From the NCBI GenBank assembly GCA_018661465.1, contig JABJIC010000003.1, positions 1-52,459 on the forward strand: DNA of 52,459 bases, in the 5' to 3' direction. A program made the position numbers and the translations under genes. This document shows positions 8,994-19,224 of this stretch, in pieces (the stretch's first letter is position 1; each line of letters starts with the position of its first letter). The notes under the pieces are model-generated. The model worked only from the letters and a program-made list of their open reading frames with translations, made no database searches and was not told the DNA's origin. The stretch comes from Gammaproteobacteria bacterium. Its GTDB lineage: Bacteria; Pseudomonadota; Gammaproteobacteria; Pseudomonadales; Pseudohongiellaceae.

Positions 8994-9791
8994 TTATAAA
9001 CCCAGACTACGGCCACCATCAACTTTTATGGTAATACCGGTTACGTAATTTGCCGAGATTGCCAAGAAGAAAACTGTTGCAGCGATCTCGGAAATCTCTC
9101 CCAGCCTGCCAGCTGGAATTTTTGAAATTATTCGCGCTCTTTGTTCTTGTGCGTCAGAGTCTTCTGAATTTTCGAGAGACTCGGACCAGAGAATAGCTCC
9201 CGGTGAGACTGCATTGACTCTAACACTTGGCGCAAGATCCAGGGCAAGGGATCGAGTCATGGCTTTCAACCCTGCCTTGGCTATACAGTAAACAGAGTGA
9301 TTGCCTAGGGCTTTGTCTGCGTGGGTGTCGACCATATTGATGATCGATCCGTGTCTGCGTCCCAGTTCTTCACTTAATGACTGGCTGAGGAAGAAAGCGC
9401 CACGCAGGTTACTGTCTATAAGGTCATCCCATTGCTGTTGATCGACTTTGCCGAACTTCGTTGGGTAATAGCGAGAGGCGTTGTTCACTAGCACGTCCAG
9501 CCGGCCAAATTTTTCGAGAATATCTGCAGCAAGCTTTTCTAGCTGACTAGAATCGCAAAGATCGGCATCAACAGTGCAAGCACTATTTGTTCTTTGTTGA
9601 TTGAATTTCTCAATCAATTCCAATGCTTCTTTGCTGGAAGAATTGTAATGGATAATTATATTGAAGCCCTGTTGGTGAAAGAGCTCGGCTATCCCTGCGC
9701 CAATACGCTTTGAGGCGCCAGTTATGCACACAACTTTTGCAGATGATTCCTTGGAATTGCTATCGCTACTGGCGCTGTTGTTCGCTGTCAT
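8994..9791 (-). CDS. Pteridine reductase-like SDR (FolM/PTR1 type)
   Basis: This 265-residue short-chain dehydrogenase has the NADPH motif TGASKRIGAGIA rather than the common TGxxxGIG, NNAS, YCIAKAG (YxxxK) and the PGAILW segment. TGAxxRIG with PGAILW is typical of pteridine reductases, which reduce dihydropteridines and dihydrofolate. This fits the nearby folB and folK. The first 17 residues are a Ser/Asn-rich extension. The start ATG overlaps the cca stop (ATGA at 9788-9791), which indicates translational coupling. An ordinary ketoreductase cannot be fully excluded. Confidence 0.8.
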   Translation of the reverse strand: MTANNSASSDSNSKESSAKVVCITGASKRIGAGIAELFHQQGFNIIIHYNSSSKEALELIEKFNQQRTNSACTVDADLCDSSQLEKLAADILEKFGRLDVLVNNASRYYPTKFGKVDQQQWDDLIDSNLRGAFFLSQSLSEELGRRHGSIINMVDTHADKALGNHSVYCIAKAGLKAMTRSLALDLAPSVRVNAVSPGAILWSESLENSEDSDAQEQRARIISKIPAGRLGEISEIAATVFFLAISANYVTGITIKVDGGRSLGL

Positions 9792-11026
9792 TGCGATTCT
9801 CGAAGTGCTTCAACTTCCTGGCTTATGATCTCCAGGCGTTTTTCCTCGATCAGCTGCTTAGGATTACTTGAGCCTGAGCCAGCTTCTGCCAGCAAAGCGG
9901 GGATATCGATTGACGATACCGCTGTAACAAGACCCGTTAGATACTGTCTTTGGGGGTAGTCATTATCTTCCATGCCGAGACGGCCTCTTGCATCGGCTTC
10001 GCAGGCAGTTAGAAATTTCTCAAGTCGTTCCGGGCGCCGGAACACATCGAGCGCTTCAAGCAGTCGCAACAGGGTTGCTGGCTTTAGTTCTTCTACTCGG
10101 TGAAGTTTGGTATGGTGCTCACAAACCAGTGCTGCCAATTTTACATACTCATTGGGTACGTGAAGTCTGGCAGCGATGTCTTTTTGAGGCTTCAGTCCCA
10201 GGATTTCATGTCCGTGATGGGCTGGCCACTTGTCGCTGTCGGTAATGCCCTTGCCTACATCATGCACCAATGTGGCGTATCGAATTACGGGATCGCTACT
10301 TAATTGGGCAGCCATGCTCAAACACATTAAGGTATGAATGCCAGTGTCAATTTCCGGGTGATATTTGCTTGGCTGCGGTACTCCGAATAATGCTTCTACT
10401 TCAGGTAGCAGCACAGCAAGAGCGCCACAGCTTCGCAATATTTCTATGAAGACTTGGGGCTTATCATATGAAAGGGCTTCTTCAAATTCTTGCCAGACTC
10501 TTTCTTTTACAAGATGATCAAGCTCGCCGCTGTCTACAATGCTTTTCATCAGTTCGAGAGTTTCATCAGCAACTGTGAAATTAAGTTCAGCAAATCTGGA
10601 TGCGAATTTTGCTACTCGCAATACTCTTAAGGGATCTTCCGAGAAAGCAGGAGAAACGTGGCGGAGAATTCTACTTTTAAGATCATCACGACCATTGTAT
10701 GGATCAATGATTTCCCCGTCGTCTGTTTCGGCAATGGCATTGATAGTTAGATCTCTGCGCATCAGGTCTTGTTCGAGAGTAACCTCTTGAGAGGTATCGA
10801 ATTCAAACCCCGAATACCCTGGAGCAGTTTTTCTTTCTGTTCTGGCCAGAGCATATTCTTCCTTACTCTCTGGGTGGAGGAATACGGGGAAGCCTTTACC
10901 GACCTGGGTGAATCCCTCACTTATCAGAATTTCCGGACTGGCGCCCACCACTACCCAATCCCTGTCCTTAACAGGGATTTCGAGTAGCTTGTCGCGGACT
11001 GCGCCGCCAACCAGGTAGGTTTTCAC
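9788..11026 (-). CDS. cca: CCA tRNA nucleotidyltransferase, HD-domain type
   Basis: This enzyme adds or repairs the 3' CCA of tRNAs. The 412-residue bacterial class II protein has the nucleotidyltransferase head (YLVGGAVRDKLL, then VKDRDWVV with the catalytic aspartates), RRDLTINAIA, the nucleotide-recognition segment EDPLRVLRVAKFASRF, and a C-terminal HD phosphohydrolase domain with HDVGKG and GHEILGLK. The start is GTG at 11024-11026, with only a weak Shine-Dalgarno. The stop overlaps the start of the pteridine-reductase-like gene by 4 nt. An intact HD domain is the form known to have 2',3'-cyclic phosphodiesterase activity. Confidence 0.96.
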   Translation of the reverse strand: MKTYLVGGAVRDKLLEIPVKDRDWVVVGASPEILISEGFTQVGKGFPVFLHPESKEEYALARTERKTAPGYSGFEFDTSQEVTLEQDLMRRDLTINAIAETDDGEIIDPYNGRDDLKSRILRHVSPAFSEDPLRVLRVAKFASRFAELNFTVADETLELMKSIVDSGELDHLVKERVWQEFEEALSYDKPQVFIEILRSCGALAVLLPEVEALFGVPQPSKYHPEIDTGIHTLMCLSMAAQLSSDPVIRYATLVHDVGKGITDSDKWPAHHGHEILGLKPQKDIAARLHVPNEYVKLAALVCEHHTKLHRVEELKPATLLRLLEALDVFRRPERLEKFLTACEADARGRLGMEDNDYPQRQYLTGLVTAVSSIDIPALLAEAGSGSSNPKQLIEEKRLEIISQEVEALRESQ

Positions 11027-11056
11027 GATTTAGTTCTCATTAATTTTATACCGTAG

Positions 11057-11100
11057 TATTAAACACAAATATTAAACATAAGTGTCAAACATTAAACTCA
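11057..11100. repeat. Degenerate short tandem repeat between cca and apaH
   Basis: Two 13-bp units, TATTAAACACAAA (11057-11069) and TATTAAACATAAG (11070-11082), are followed by a degraded copy containing CAAACATTAAACTCA (11086-11100). The 92-bp gap is otherwise AT-rich and carries no gene. Confidence 0.6.
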
Positions 11101-11118
11101 AAGCTGAGTTCTATCCGA

Positions 11119-11949
11119 CTAAAGGTGTTCCGCGGATACTCTAGTTATCTTTTTGTCTTCCAGCCTCATCATGCTTAAGTCTCTGCCCCAGACGTATCCG
11201 GTATCCATGGCATACACGCGTTTACGATTAGTTTTTCCTTCCAGAGCTGCCCAGTGACCGAATAGCAGGGTTGCTCGTGGAGTAATCTTCTCGTAGTGAA
11301 ACCAGGGCTTGAAACCTTGAGGTGCTGTTCCCAAGCCTTCTTTTTCGCTCAGTCGTAGGCAGCCAATGTCGTCACAAAATCGAATACGAGTAAGGTGGTT
11401 GGTGATAACCCTCAAGCGATCCAGGTCCTTTAACTTGTCATACCAGCGAATTGGACGATTGCCATACATGTGAAATAGAAAACTTCGATAGTCTTTATCA
11501 TTCAATGCATATTCGACTTCTGCCGCCAGATTCAGAGTCTTCTGAATACCCCAATGGGGAGCAACTCCCGCATGTATCATGAGAAATTTTTCAAGACCAC
11601 GATCTGTTTCCAGACAGTCATAGTGAGCAAGCGGCTTCTTTCTCAGCCAATCGCTTAGGCTTTGACAATCCTTCGCGTTAAGTAGCTTATCGAGAGTGTC
11701 TTTCCCTCTATGAGGAGCACAACCTTCGTTGATGGCAATAAAGTGCAGGTCGTGATTCCCCAGAACGATCTTGGTAGAACTGTCCATGTCCTGCAGGAAG
11801 CGCAGGGTGTCGAGAGAGCGGGGGCCGCGATTTATTAGGTCGCCCACGCACCACAGCTTGTCTCTGGATTGGGAGAAGCCAACCTTTTTCAGAAGCTTTC
11901 GTAGGGGTTTGTAACAACCCTGTATGTCGCCGATTACGTAGGTGCTCAT
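11119..11949 (-). CDS. apaH: Symmetrical bis(5'-nucleosyl)-tetraphosphatase
   Basis: ApaH hydrolyses Ap4A to two ADP and is also known to remove NpnN caps from RNA. The 276-residue protein shows the metallophosphoesterase signature: GDIQGCYKPL near residue 7, VGDLINRGP near 35 and LGNHDLHF near 63, then HAGV. Its length is near the E. coli enzyme (280). It lies downstream of rsmA in the usual pdxA-rsmA-apaH order. The apaG gene that often sits between rsmA and apaH is absent: the 91-bp gap has no room for it. Confidence 0.96.
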   Translation of the reverse strand: MSTYVIGDIQGCYKPLRKLLKKVGFSQSRDKLWCVGDLINRGPRSLDTLRFLQDMDSSTKIVLGNHDLHFIAINEGCAPHRGKDTLDKLLNAKDCQSLSDWLRKKPLAHYDCLETDRGLEKFLMIHAGVAPHWGIQKTLNLAAEVEYALNDKDYRSFLFHMYGNRPIRWYDKLKDLDRLRVITNHLTRIRFCDDIGCLRLSEKEGLGTAPQGFKPWFHYEKITPRATLLFGHWAALEGKTNRKRVYAMDTGYVWGRDLSMMRLEDKKITRVSAEHL

Positions 11950-12040
11950 AGTCGAAGCTAGCTTGTGGAATCAGTTGTGAGAGCAATAGTGTGTTTGCTA
12001 AAAGTGGCTAGTATAACATTTGTGTAGAAGCTGGCTTGGA

Positions 12041-12874
12041 TCAGCCCTGACTGGAGATGGAGTCGGCGATAAGCACGAAATCGGCAAGGCTCAGGTTCTC
12101 GGGTCGAAGTTTCGAGTCCAGTGAAAGAGAGCTCAATTGTTCAGCAGAGAGCAAGGTCTTCATACTATTGCGCAGAGTTTTCCTGCGCTGATTGAATGCT
12201 GTTCGAATGACTGTTTGCAAACACTCTACATCCTTCGCCTGAATGGGAGGTTTTTCGTGGGGGGTAAGCCGAACGATGGCTGAATTGACTTTGGGTTGGG
12301 GAGTGAAGGCAGTGGAAGGCACATTAAACAAGTGCTCCACCTCACAGTAGTACTGCAACATAATGCCAAGGCGGCCGTAGTTTTTGTCGCCAACCCCAGC
12401 GCTCATTCGTTGCACAACTTCCAGTTGCAGCATAAACACCATGTCTTTAATCAGCGAGTGATTCTTCAACAAGTGAAACAGCACCGGTGTGGAAATATTG
12501 TAGGGAAGATTGCCTATGATTCTCAGCTTTTTATTTCCCCCTGATTCGGCGATCTGTTGCAGGTCAACTTTTAAAATGTCCTGCTGGTGAATGCAGACAT
12601 GGTCCTGCTGTTGATATTCGTTGCTTAAGTGGTCCACCAGATCGCGATCCAGTTCTATGCAATCAAGTTGAGCGCCAACGCTGGCAAGTTGAGAGGTCAG
12701 GGCTCCTTGCCCGGGGCCAATCTCAAGCAGGTGATCTTCGGCCTTGGGGTTTACGCTTTTAATGATTCTGTCGATGATGCTTTGGTCATGGAGAAAGTTC
12801 TGTCCAAATCGCTTTCTAGCTCGATGGGAGACTCCTGTACTGAGGCGAACAGATTTATGTTTTGATCCGGCCAC
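12041..12874 (-). CDS. rsmA: 16S rRNA dimethyladenosine transferase (A1518/A1519)
   Basis: RsmA (KsgA) dimethylates two adjacent adenosines in helix 45 of 16S rRNA late in 30S assembly. The 277-residue protein has RKRFGQNFLHD at the N-terminus, the SAM-binding LEIGPGQGALT, and the catalytic IGNLPYNISTPVLFHLL (NLPY). The C-terminal small domain includes FNQRRKTLRNSMK. The GTG start at 12872-12874 overlaps the pdxA TAG stop by one base, so the two are translationally coupled. Its N-terminus is basic and longer than the E. coli one by a few residues. Confidence 0.97.
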   Translation of the reverse strand: MAGSKHKSVRLSTGVSHRARKRFGQNFLHDQSIIDRIIKSVNPKAEDHLLEIGPGQGALTSQLASVGAQLDCIELDRDLVDHLSNEYQQQDHVCIHQQDILKVDLQQIAESGGNKKLRIIGNLPYNISTPVLFHLLKNHSLIKDMVFMLQLEVVQRMSAGVGDKNYGRLGIMLQYYCEVEHLFNVPSTAFTPQPKVNSAIVRLTPHEKPPIQAKDVECLQTVIRTAFNQRRKTLRNSMKTLLSAEQLSSLSLDSKLRPENLSLADFVLIADSISSQG

Positions 12875-13863
12875 TATGCTTGCTTCCAGTGTTGAGTCAT
12901 TTCTCTCGCGGTTGAGATTGCGTTATACAGGCTGCCGGTCTCGGCTTTACCACTACCCGCCAAATCTAAAGCGGTACCGTGGTCTACCGAGGTTCGAATA
13001 ATAGGCAGTCCGAGAGTGATGTTACTGGCATTGCCAAAGCCCTTGAATTTCAACACAGGCAAACCTTGATCGTGGTACATGGAGAGTACGGCATCGGCTG
13101 TATGAAGATATTTCTCGGTAAATAGGGTGTCTGCGGGAAGGGGACCAATTAGATCCAAGCCTGCGCTTCTATGTTGTTCCAGCACCGGCTCAATAATCTC
13201 AATCTCTTCTCTTCCCATGTGCCCGCCTTCGCCGGCATGAGGATTCAAACCGCAGACCAGAATTTTGGGATTGGGAATGCCAAACTTGGTTTGCAAATCG
13301 AGGTGTAGAATCGTAATTATTTCATTCAGCAGTTCTTTTGTAATGACACCTGGTACCTTTGCTAGTGGCAGGTGGGTGGTAACAAGAGCAACGCGCAATC
13401 CTTCGGTTGCCAGCATCATAACTGTTAGCTTGCTTTCGCAGTAGTCTGCAAGAAATTCCGTATGGCCACTAAATTTAATTCCGGCTTCGTTTATGATGCC
13501 CTTGTGTACCGGGCCAGTAACCAGGGCATCAAGTTCTTTGCTCAGAACCTTATCGCAGGCTTTGCTTAAGGTCTCCAACACATAAGGTGCATTTGCGACA
13601 TTAAGCTCACCGCAGGTCACAGGCTCCGCAAGATCCACAGTTATTATGCTGGCTTGTCCAGGTTTGCTGGATTCGCCATTTAAGGGGTCGAATTTTTCGA
13701 GCGATAGGGGCAGACCCAATTCAGCTGCTCTTTGTTGTAGCAATACAGGATCTGCGACAAAAACTATTTCGGTATTTTCGGGGGGACGCTGTGCCAGCTC
13801 GATACAGAGATCGGGGCCGATGCCGGCAGGCTCGCCGGGAGTGATGGCTATTCTGTGTAACAC
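12874..13863 (-). CDS. pdxA: 4-hydroxythreonine-4-phosphate dehydrogenase
   Basis: PdxA oxidises 4-phosphohydroxy-L-threonine in the DXP-dependent pyridoxal phosphate pathway. The 329-residue protein opens with [15 protein letters not shown]. It has the metal-ligand segment SGHTEFLAD and the later motif [21 protein letters not shown] final [11 protein letters not shown] precedes [16 protein letters not shown]. The start is GTG at 13861-13863, 19 nt after the surA stop. The order lptD-surA-pdxA-rsmA matches E. coli and Pseudomonas. Confidence 0.96.
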   Translation of the reverse strand: MLHRIAITPGEPAGIGPDLCIELAQRPPENTEIVFVADPVLLQQRAAELGLPLSLEKFDPLNGESSKPGQASIITVDLAEPVTCGELNVANAPYVLETLSKACDKVLSKELDALVTGPVHKGIINEAGIKFSGHTEFLADYCESKLTVMMLATEGLRVALVTTHLPLAKVPGVITKELLNEIITILHLDLQTKFGIPNPKILVCGLNPHAGEGGHMGREEIEIIEPVLEQHRSAGLDLIGPLPADTLFTEKYLHTADAVLSMYHDQGLPVLKFKGFGNASNITLGLPIIRTSVDHGTALDLAGSGKAETGSLYNAISTAREMTQHWKQA

Positions 13864-13882
13864 GATTTTCCCGAGGCGATCA

Positions 13883-15220
13883 TTAATCGACGAATTCGAT
13901 AAATGCCTTTTCTCGAATCTCGATTAGCCAATTCTGCAACTCGAGGTCGAATTTCCGATTACGCAGAGCGTTTTCCGCTTGGTTTCTTGAATATTGAAGG
14001 CTTAAGTCTGTCTCTTTTCGGCCCAGAACTTCGGCGATATGCCAGCCAGTTCCGGTGCGATAAGGCTCGCTGATTTCGCCGAGTTCGAGGGCGTCAATAA
14101 TAGTTTCCATTTCTATGGGCATGCCACCTTCATTTACCCAGTCCAGGTCTCCGCCGGCAACAACCGAAGATGCGTCATCAGAATTTTGTCTCGCCAAATC
14201 CGCAAAGTCTTCGCCATCGATAATTCGCTGCCTCAGCTCGCCTGCGAATGCTAAGGTTTGATCTTCGTCTCGAATTTCATTTGGGGTCAGCATGATGTGT
14301 CGAATATTTGTTTGGTTGATTATCTGTTCGGTGCCGCCCTGCCTATCTGCCAATTGAATAATATGATATCCATTACCGGCTTCGATTGGACCAACGACAT
14401 CGCCTACAGCCATTTCTTCAACCAATTCGGAAAATAAGGCCGGCAGTTGATCGGCTTTTAGGTATCCAAATTCAGTGGCGTCAATGGGGAAATCACCGCC
14501 CCGAGCTGCTCTCTGCCTGACGGCTCCAAGCGGTTCGCCGTCAGAGACTCGAGCATATAGATCAGCCGCATATCTCAACTTTGCGGAGTTGGTCTCGGCG
14601 GCATCCTCATTTGAAATCGGTATTAGCATATGATCGATAAGATAATCTGCAGCCATTACTTCACGACCCATTTCAGAATTCAGAAAATTATCAATTTCCT
14701 GTTCATTAATGGTGATGCGGCTATTTACTAAGCCTCGCTGCAATTCCTGGAGAGTCATCTGTCGACGAACTTGATCTCTGGTCTGAAGATAAACACCGGC
14801 TTCTTCCAGCACAGCGAGATACTCTTCAAAACTCATATTGTTTTGTTCGGCCATGCTATTCAATACACGGTTGACGGTATCGTCGTCGAAGCGAATGCTG
14901 GCCCTTTCCGCAAACTCCAGTTGAATATTTTCAAGAATCAATGCGTCCAGCACTTCTTCTTCTAGCTGCTCAGTAGGGGGTAGCGGTTGACCTGAGCGGG
15001 CAGATTGTTGCCGAATATCCAGAAGCCGCAGATTAAGTTCGCTCTGAAGAACCACGCCGTCATCAACAATCACTATGATTCGGTCCAGCAATTGCCGTTG
15101 CGCAAAAGTTAGCTGACCGAATAGGGTGACACTCAGCAGGCAGAGTAGAGTGGCTGCTTTGCTAAGGGAAAGTTTGCTGGCAGTTTGGCGCATGCCATTT
15201 TTTAGGGTCTTTCTATTCAT
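13883..15220 (-). CDS. surA: Periplasmic chaperone and peptidyl-prolyl isomerase SurA
   Basis: SurA escorts unfolded outer-membrane proteins, including LptD, through the periplasm. The 445-residue protein has an N-terminal signal peptide (hydrophobic [18 protein letters not shown], cleavage near residue 40) and the SurA N domain ([19 protein letters not shown]). Two parvulin domains follow, recognisable as DAT(E)[10 protein letters not shown]...[10 protein letters not shown] and [13 protein letters not shown]...[12 protein letters not shown]. Met10 is an alternative start that would shorten the basic leader. The start overlaps the lptD stop by 8 nt, so chaperone and client are coupled. Confidence 0.95.
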   Translation of the reverse strand: MNRKTLKNGMRQTASKLSLSKAATLLCLLSVTLFGQLTFAQRQLLDRIIVIVDDGVVLQSELNLRLLDIRQQSARSGQPLPPTEQLEEEVLDALILENIQLEFAERASIRFDDDTVNRVLNSMAEQNNMSFEEYLAVLEEAGVYLQTRDQVRRQMTLQELQRGLVNSRITINEQEIDNFLNSEMGREVMAADYLIDHMLIPISNEDAAETNSAKLRYAADLYARVSDGEPLGAVRQRAARGGDFPIDATEFGYLKADQLPALFSELVEEMAVGDVVGPIEAGNGYHIIQLADRQGGTEQIINQTNIRHIMLTPNEIRDEDQTLAFAGELRQRIIDGEDFADLARQNSDDASSVVAGGDLDWVNEGGMPIEMETIIDALELGEISEPYRTGTGWHIAEVLGRKETDLSLQYSRNQAENALRNRKFDLELQNWLIEIREKAFIEFVD

Positions 15221-17933
15221 CTTCAGTCTCTTTAAATCCTCTAATACCGTCGCTTAGCAGACTGCTCAAGCTTCCACCGGTAAGATTGCCCAGGCCGTTT
15301 AGGGTGAATTGGACAAAAATTCCTCGATCAGGTTCGATATTAGGAAGAAACAATTCGTCTTCGTCAACCCATTCTCTTCCAATCAGGCGAATGGTTGCGC
15401 AGCAATTACTGTATTCGACACCGGCAAAGGTCTCCAGGTTCCTCGAATTACTGTGATCATAGTTAAATCGAGCCAACAGCTTCCAGTTTGCACTAATTGG
15501 CCACACCCCTGATATATCGGTCTGTTTGATGCGGGGATCGATGCCTGGAGGCAGCAAGAATGTGGGAGTACTCACCAGATTCCGGTAGCGGTAGGCAAAG
15601 TTTAACAGGCGCTCTTCGTCACCCTGATAGCGCAATTGAAAGCTACCTTCATCCAGCTCCTGCTCATCCTCATTCCATTGGACGTCAGTGTTCAGGCGCC
15701 AGGTCTCTCCCAGGGAGTAGGCAAATTCGCCGGCCAGGGCCGAACTGGTACTCAGAGGGGAGTATCGGGGAATCCACGTCTGTAGCGGGTTGTTGAGACC
15801 CACCAGGCGATCTTCAAAATAGGTAATTTGACCGAGGCTGAACCTTGCTCGCTCCTTGCCTTTTTCATCCAGTATTCGGCTAGTAAGGGCAAACGTTAGC
15901 TGATCGGCATCTCCGATTCGGTCACCGCCGCTGAAGCGATCTTCGCGAAATAGTTGGCTAAAACTAAAATTCAATTCCGAGCTGTCGAAGAGTGGAAGAT
16001 GGCTCTGATCTTCAAATTCACTGAACAGATAAAAGAGCCTGGGTTCCAATGTCTGTGTATAGCCTCGAGACATGGATCGATCGAAAACCAGGCCGGTATC
16101 TAGGTTATAGCTAGCGATTCCAATGTCGGGATCATCTATGTTCCCCGTAGCCTGGTTTTGTAGCTTGTATGAGGCGTGCTTGTATTTGGCATTGGCTCTA
16201 AGAAACCAGCCTTGTTCCTCTACAGACCAACTCAGTTCCGGTTCGAGGTTTATGCGCTCACCTTTAACGAGAGCACCGCCAATCACTTGATCAGGGCTGA
16301 GTAGGCCTTCATCGAGGCTTCTGTCGAAAGAACTCACTTCTCCGGAGATGCCGATGCGAAAACCTCCAGCCAGATAACTGCCAGTCTCGAAATTAAGTTG
16401 AGGTAGGCGATCGTATGGACGGCTGAGATCTGAGTCTCCAATAAATGGATCGATAATCTGTATACGTTGAACATTGAGTCCGGCACGAAGGTAGTCGGAA
16501 TTAAAATTAAGCACTGCCTGTCGGTTTAGATGAGTACGGCTGGTGACATTCAAACCGCCGCTGCCAAGATCGTAGAAATAGTCTTCATCGCTAACGGCGT
16601 TGTAGTCCACATAGCTGGACCAGTTTCTTCCGGGGTTGCCAAAATGTTCATAGCCGATGAACCAGCGATCCTCCACCGGTGGTGAGTCCGTGCCAGGTAC
16701 ATTCACGGTGCTCTCATCAAACAGCTTATCGCCTCCGAGGTAGGACATGTTTACTGTGTTCATTGACCAGCTGGAGAGATAGCGCAGCTCTACCCCAGTC
16801 ATCACGCCTCTGTCTGAAATTAGTCGGGGGGATATAGTGGCGTCATAATTTGGTGCCAGATTCAGGTAATAAGGCAACTCGAAGTCGAAGCCTCCGCTTC
16901 GGGTGGACCCTGTGCTTGGTGCGAGTAAACCGGAGATGCGTTCATCACCCAGTGGGAAGGGTAGAGTTCCCGGATAGTAGAAGATAGGTACGTCTTTAAT
17001 CTTGAGTTTAACCGCGCTGGCGTATCCTAGGCCTAGTTCCTGATCAAGAACTATGCTTTCAGCTTCGAAGTGCCAGAATTTGTTATCAGGTTCGCAGCGA
17101 CTGAACTCTCCGTTTTCAATCGTTACCAGACCCGATTCACTGTTGTAGACAATAGCGCTGGCCTGGCCGTGTGCGCCGTAGTCGTGAAGAACATATTGAG
17201 CGGAGGTAACTCGATTGATGCCATCACCACTGTCGATGAATGCTGAGTCACCCTGCAGCAGGATGCCTGGTTCTCTAAAAACCACATCTCCCTGCATCAG
17301 TACCGTATTCTCGCTGTTATTAATGCTGGTGGAAGCATTGTTCTCTATGCTTCGATAGCCTTGGCTTACTACTACATCACCATCGATGCTGATCGTATCC
17401 GGAGCAGGCTGTGAAAAGCCCTGATCGGCGGTGAAGAGGGTTGTGGCATTTGCCGGGTCGTCTTCGCTGTTCTTCTCGCGACCCGAAGGATCGACAAAAC
17501 CACCACAGCAATTGGCGGCCAAAGTCTCTAGCTGCTCTTCACTCATCTCCTCTCTGGGGATCCAGTCCAATTTATAACTGGAAACAGGAGCCGTTGCTGT
17601 CTGGCCACTTTCAGTGGGTGCTTCTGTGTTTGTAGCACCTTCTTCAATTCCAGTGCGGTTTTCAGTTTCTGTACCCAGAGATGGGGCTGCAGTGTTCTCT
17701 TCAGTTTCTGAGTTTGGAGATGCAGCTGTACTTTCTTGTCTAAGGGGTCGGGCTCTTGTTCGCAGTGGCTCTCCGTCGGCACTTCCGCATATCCAGCCGT
17801 CGCCAGTTTCGTTGGCGCGGCAGCTATATTCTGGAAGCTGTGCAGTAGCACTGTTTGGAGCCGATGAAAGGAGTAGACCGGCAGTGAGTATCAATGCCAT
17901 TTCAGAACAAAGAAGGTGTTTCTTAAACGGCAT
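15213..17933 (-). CDS. lptD: LPS-assembly outer-membrane protein LptD
   Basis: LptD forms the outer-membrane beta-barrel that, with LptE, inserts lipopolysaccharide into the outer leaflet. The 906-residue protein starts with a signal peptide and a low-complexity Thr/Glu/Ala-rich segment (about 55-120). The LptA-like jellyroll domain (about 185-330; GDVVVSQGYR, GDVVFREPGILLQGD) and a long C-terminal barrel follow. Cysteines appear near the N-terminus, in NCCGG near residue 142, and as an adjacent pair in SNCCATIRL near the end. This fits the disulfide-controlled maturation known for E. coli LptD. The linker is longer than usual. It is the first gene of the lptD-surA-pdxA-rsmA-apaH run. Confidence 0.95.
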   Translation of the reverse strand: MPFKKHLLCSEMALILTAGLLLSSAPNSATAQLPEYSCRANETGDGWICGSADGEPLRTRARPLRQESTAASPNSETEENTAAPSLGTETENRTGIEEGATNTEAPTESGQTATAPVSSYKLDWIPREEMSEEQLETLAANCCGGFVDPSGREKNSEDDPANATTLFTADQGFSQPAPDTISIDGDVVVSQGYRSIENNASTSINNSENTVLMQGDVVFREPGILLQGDSAFIDSGDGINRVTSAQYVLHDYGAHGQASAIVYNSESGLVTIENGEFSRCEPDNKFWHFEAESIVLDQELGLGYASAVKLKIKDVPIFYYPGTLPFPLGDERISGLLAPSTGSTRSGGFDFELPYYLNLAPNYDATISPRLISDRGVMTGVELRYLSSWSMNTVNMSYLGGDKLFDESTVNVPGTDSPPVEDRWFIGYEHFGNPGRNWSSYVDYNAVSDEDYFYDLGSGGLNVTSRTHLNRQAVLNFNSDYLRAGLNVQRIQIIDPFIGDSDLSRPYDRLPQLNFETGSYLAGGFRIGISGEVSSFDRSLDEGLLSPDQVIGGALVKGERINLEPELSWSVEEQGWFLRANAKYKHASYKLQNQATGNIDDPDIGIASYNLDTGLVFDRSMSRGYTQTLEPRLFYLFSEFEDQSHLPLFDSSELNFSFSQLFREDRFSGGDRIGDADQLTFALTSRILDEKGKERARFSLGQITYFEDRLVGLNNPLQTWIPRYSPLSTSSALAGEFAYSLGETWRLNTDVQWNEDEQELDEGSFQLRYQGDEERLLNFAYRYRNLVSTPTFLLPPGIDPRIKQTDISGVWPISANWKLLARFNYDHSNSRNLETFAGVEYSNCCATIRLIGREWVDEDELFLPNIEPDRGIFVQFTLNGLGNLTGGSLSSLLSDGIRGFKETEDE

Positions 17934-18073
17934 AGAAGGTCGAGCCTGTGAATTATTGCGTAATGTTGTTGAACTCGGTCTTAAACAATTCGAGCAAGAA
18001 ACCGACTAATTGATAGTAAATAGATAGTAATTAGAAATGTATTAGACATAATCGAAGAATACCTGATGACTGC

Positions 18074-18088
18074 CCCAATGTCATTGGG
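18074..18088. promoter_or_regulatory. Perfect 7-bp dyad between lptD and amgK
   Basis: CCCAATG (18074-18080) and CATTGGG (18082-18088) flank a single T in the 196-bp divergent intergenic region. It could be an operator for either side or a small hairpin in the amgK leader. No known consensus is recognised. Confidence 0.4.
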
Positions 18089-18129
18089 CTGCTCTCCAAA
18101 TTCAAGCTGGAATCCTGTGAGAAATATGA

Positions 18130-19212
18130 GTGCTTGTGAGTGATATGAAAGATACGCGCCGTCAGCAATTGAGCGAATGGACCCACACAGAATTGCTGCG
18201 TCTAGGCATTCCCCACGATAATTTTGAATCATTGGAAGTGGTCAGTGGAGACGCAAGCTTTCGACGATATTTTCGAGCAAGTCTCGACCAGATAACTCTC
18301 ATTGCTGTGGATGCTCCGCCGGAAAATGAAGACAGTGAAAGCTTTGTAGCTGTAGCAAATTTGTTTCGTGAAGCAGGGGTGTTGACTCCAAAAACAATTG
18401 CCTCCGATTTTGACAAGGGCTTTATGTTGATCGAGGATTTTGGGGACCGGCTTTATTTGCCGGCACTTCTGAAAGAGCAACAAAAGGACCAGCAATCTAA
18501 TTCTATTGAAAATTCCGATCTGCTTTATGGTCAAGCCATTAGCTCACTGCTCAAGTTTCAGAAGAATATCGATTGTGGGCGACTTGACCCTTATAGCCGA
18601 AAGAAGCTGCATGAAGAAATGGCATTGTTTGAAAATTGGTTTTGCGAGGAATTTCTGCAATTACAACTGACAGATGCTGATCGCGAGATGATAGCGAATA
18701 CATTTTGTTTTCTTGAAGAATCCGCTGTGTCGCAAACTCAGCTTGCGGTACATCGAGATTATCATTCCCGCAATTTATTGATACTTGAAAGGGAAGATTC
18801 AGCTGAGGAAGCGGGCCCGGGAATAATTGATTTTCAAGATGCCGTTTGCGGTCCTTATACCTATGATCTGGTTTCTTTGCTTAGAGATTGCTATATCTGC
18901 TGGCCATCTAAGCGTCTGGAAAAATGGTGTGATGACTACTATCGAGAAGCTAGTGACAAAGGCCTGATAAATGATATTTCCAGGGCTCAATTCTCCCGAG
19001 ACTTCGATCTTATGGGGCTTCAGCGCCAATTAAAGGTCATGGGTATTTTCGCAAGATTGCATATTCGAGATCATAAACCGCAGTATTTGGCCGATATTCC
19101 TCTGGTTATCCAGTATTTTCTGGAGGTGGCCTCTCACTATGATGAAATGGCTGTTTTCAAGAGCTGGTTCGAGCAGACTGTTATGCCCGTCGCTGAGACA
19201 AAACTGAATTAA
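18130..19212 (+). CDS. amgK: Sugar kinase of the peptidoglycan recycling pathway (AmgK-like)
   Basis: AmgK phosphorylates N-acetylmuramate or N-acetylglucosamine at C1, bypassing the de novo UDP-MurNAc route and so the fosfomycin target. The 360-residue protein has the aminoglycoside-phosphotransferase fold: SGDASFRRYFRA near the N-terminus, VHRDYHSRNLLIL (catalytic HRD-like loop) near residue 205, and IIDFQDAVCGPYTYDLVSLL with the metal-binding aspartate. murU follows 12 nt later, which supports the role. The start is uncertain: GTG at 18130, GTG at 18136 and ATG at 18145 are all in frame. ATG 18145 fits the Pseudomonas protein length. Confidence 0.88.
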   Translation: MLVSDMKDTRRQQLSEWTHTELLRLGIPHDNFESLEVVSGDASFRRYFRASLDQITLIAVDAPPENEDSESFVAVANLFREAGVLTPKTIASDFDKGFMLIEDFGDRLYLPALLKEQQKDQQSNSIENSDLLYGQAISSLLKFQKNIDCGRLDPYSRKKLHEEMALFENWFCEEFLQLQLTDADREMIANTFCFLEESAVSQTQLAVHRDYHSRNLLILEREDSAEEAGPGIIDFQDAVCGPYTYDLVSLLRDCYICWPSKRLEKWCDDYYREASDKGLINDISRAQFSRDFDLMGLQRQLKVMGIFARLHIRDHKPQYLADIPLVIQYFLEVASHYDEMAVFKSWFEQTVMPVAETKLN

Positions 19213-19224
19213 CTGGAAATTCTG

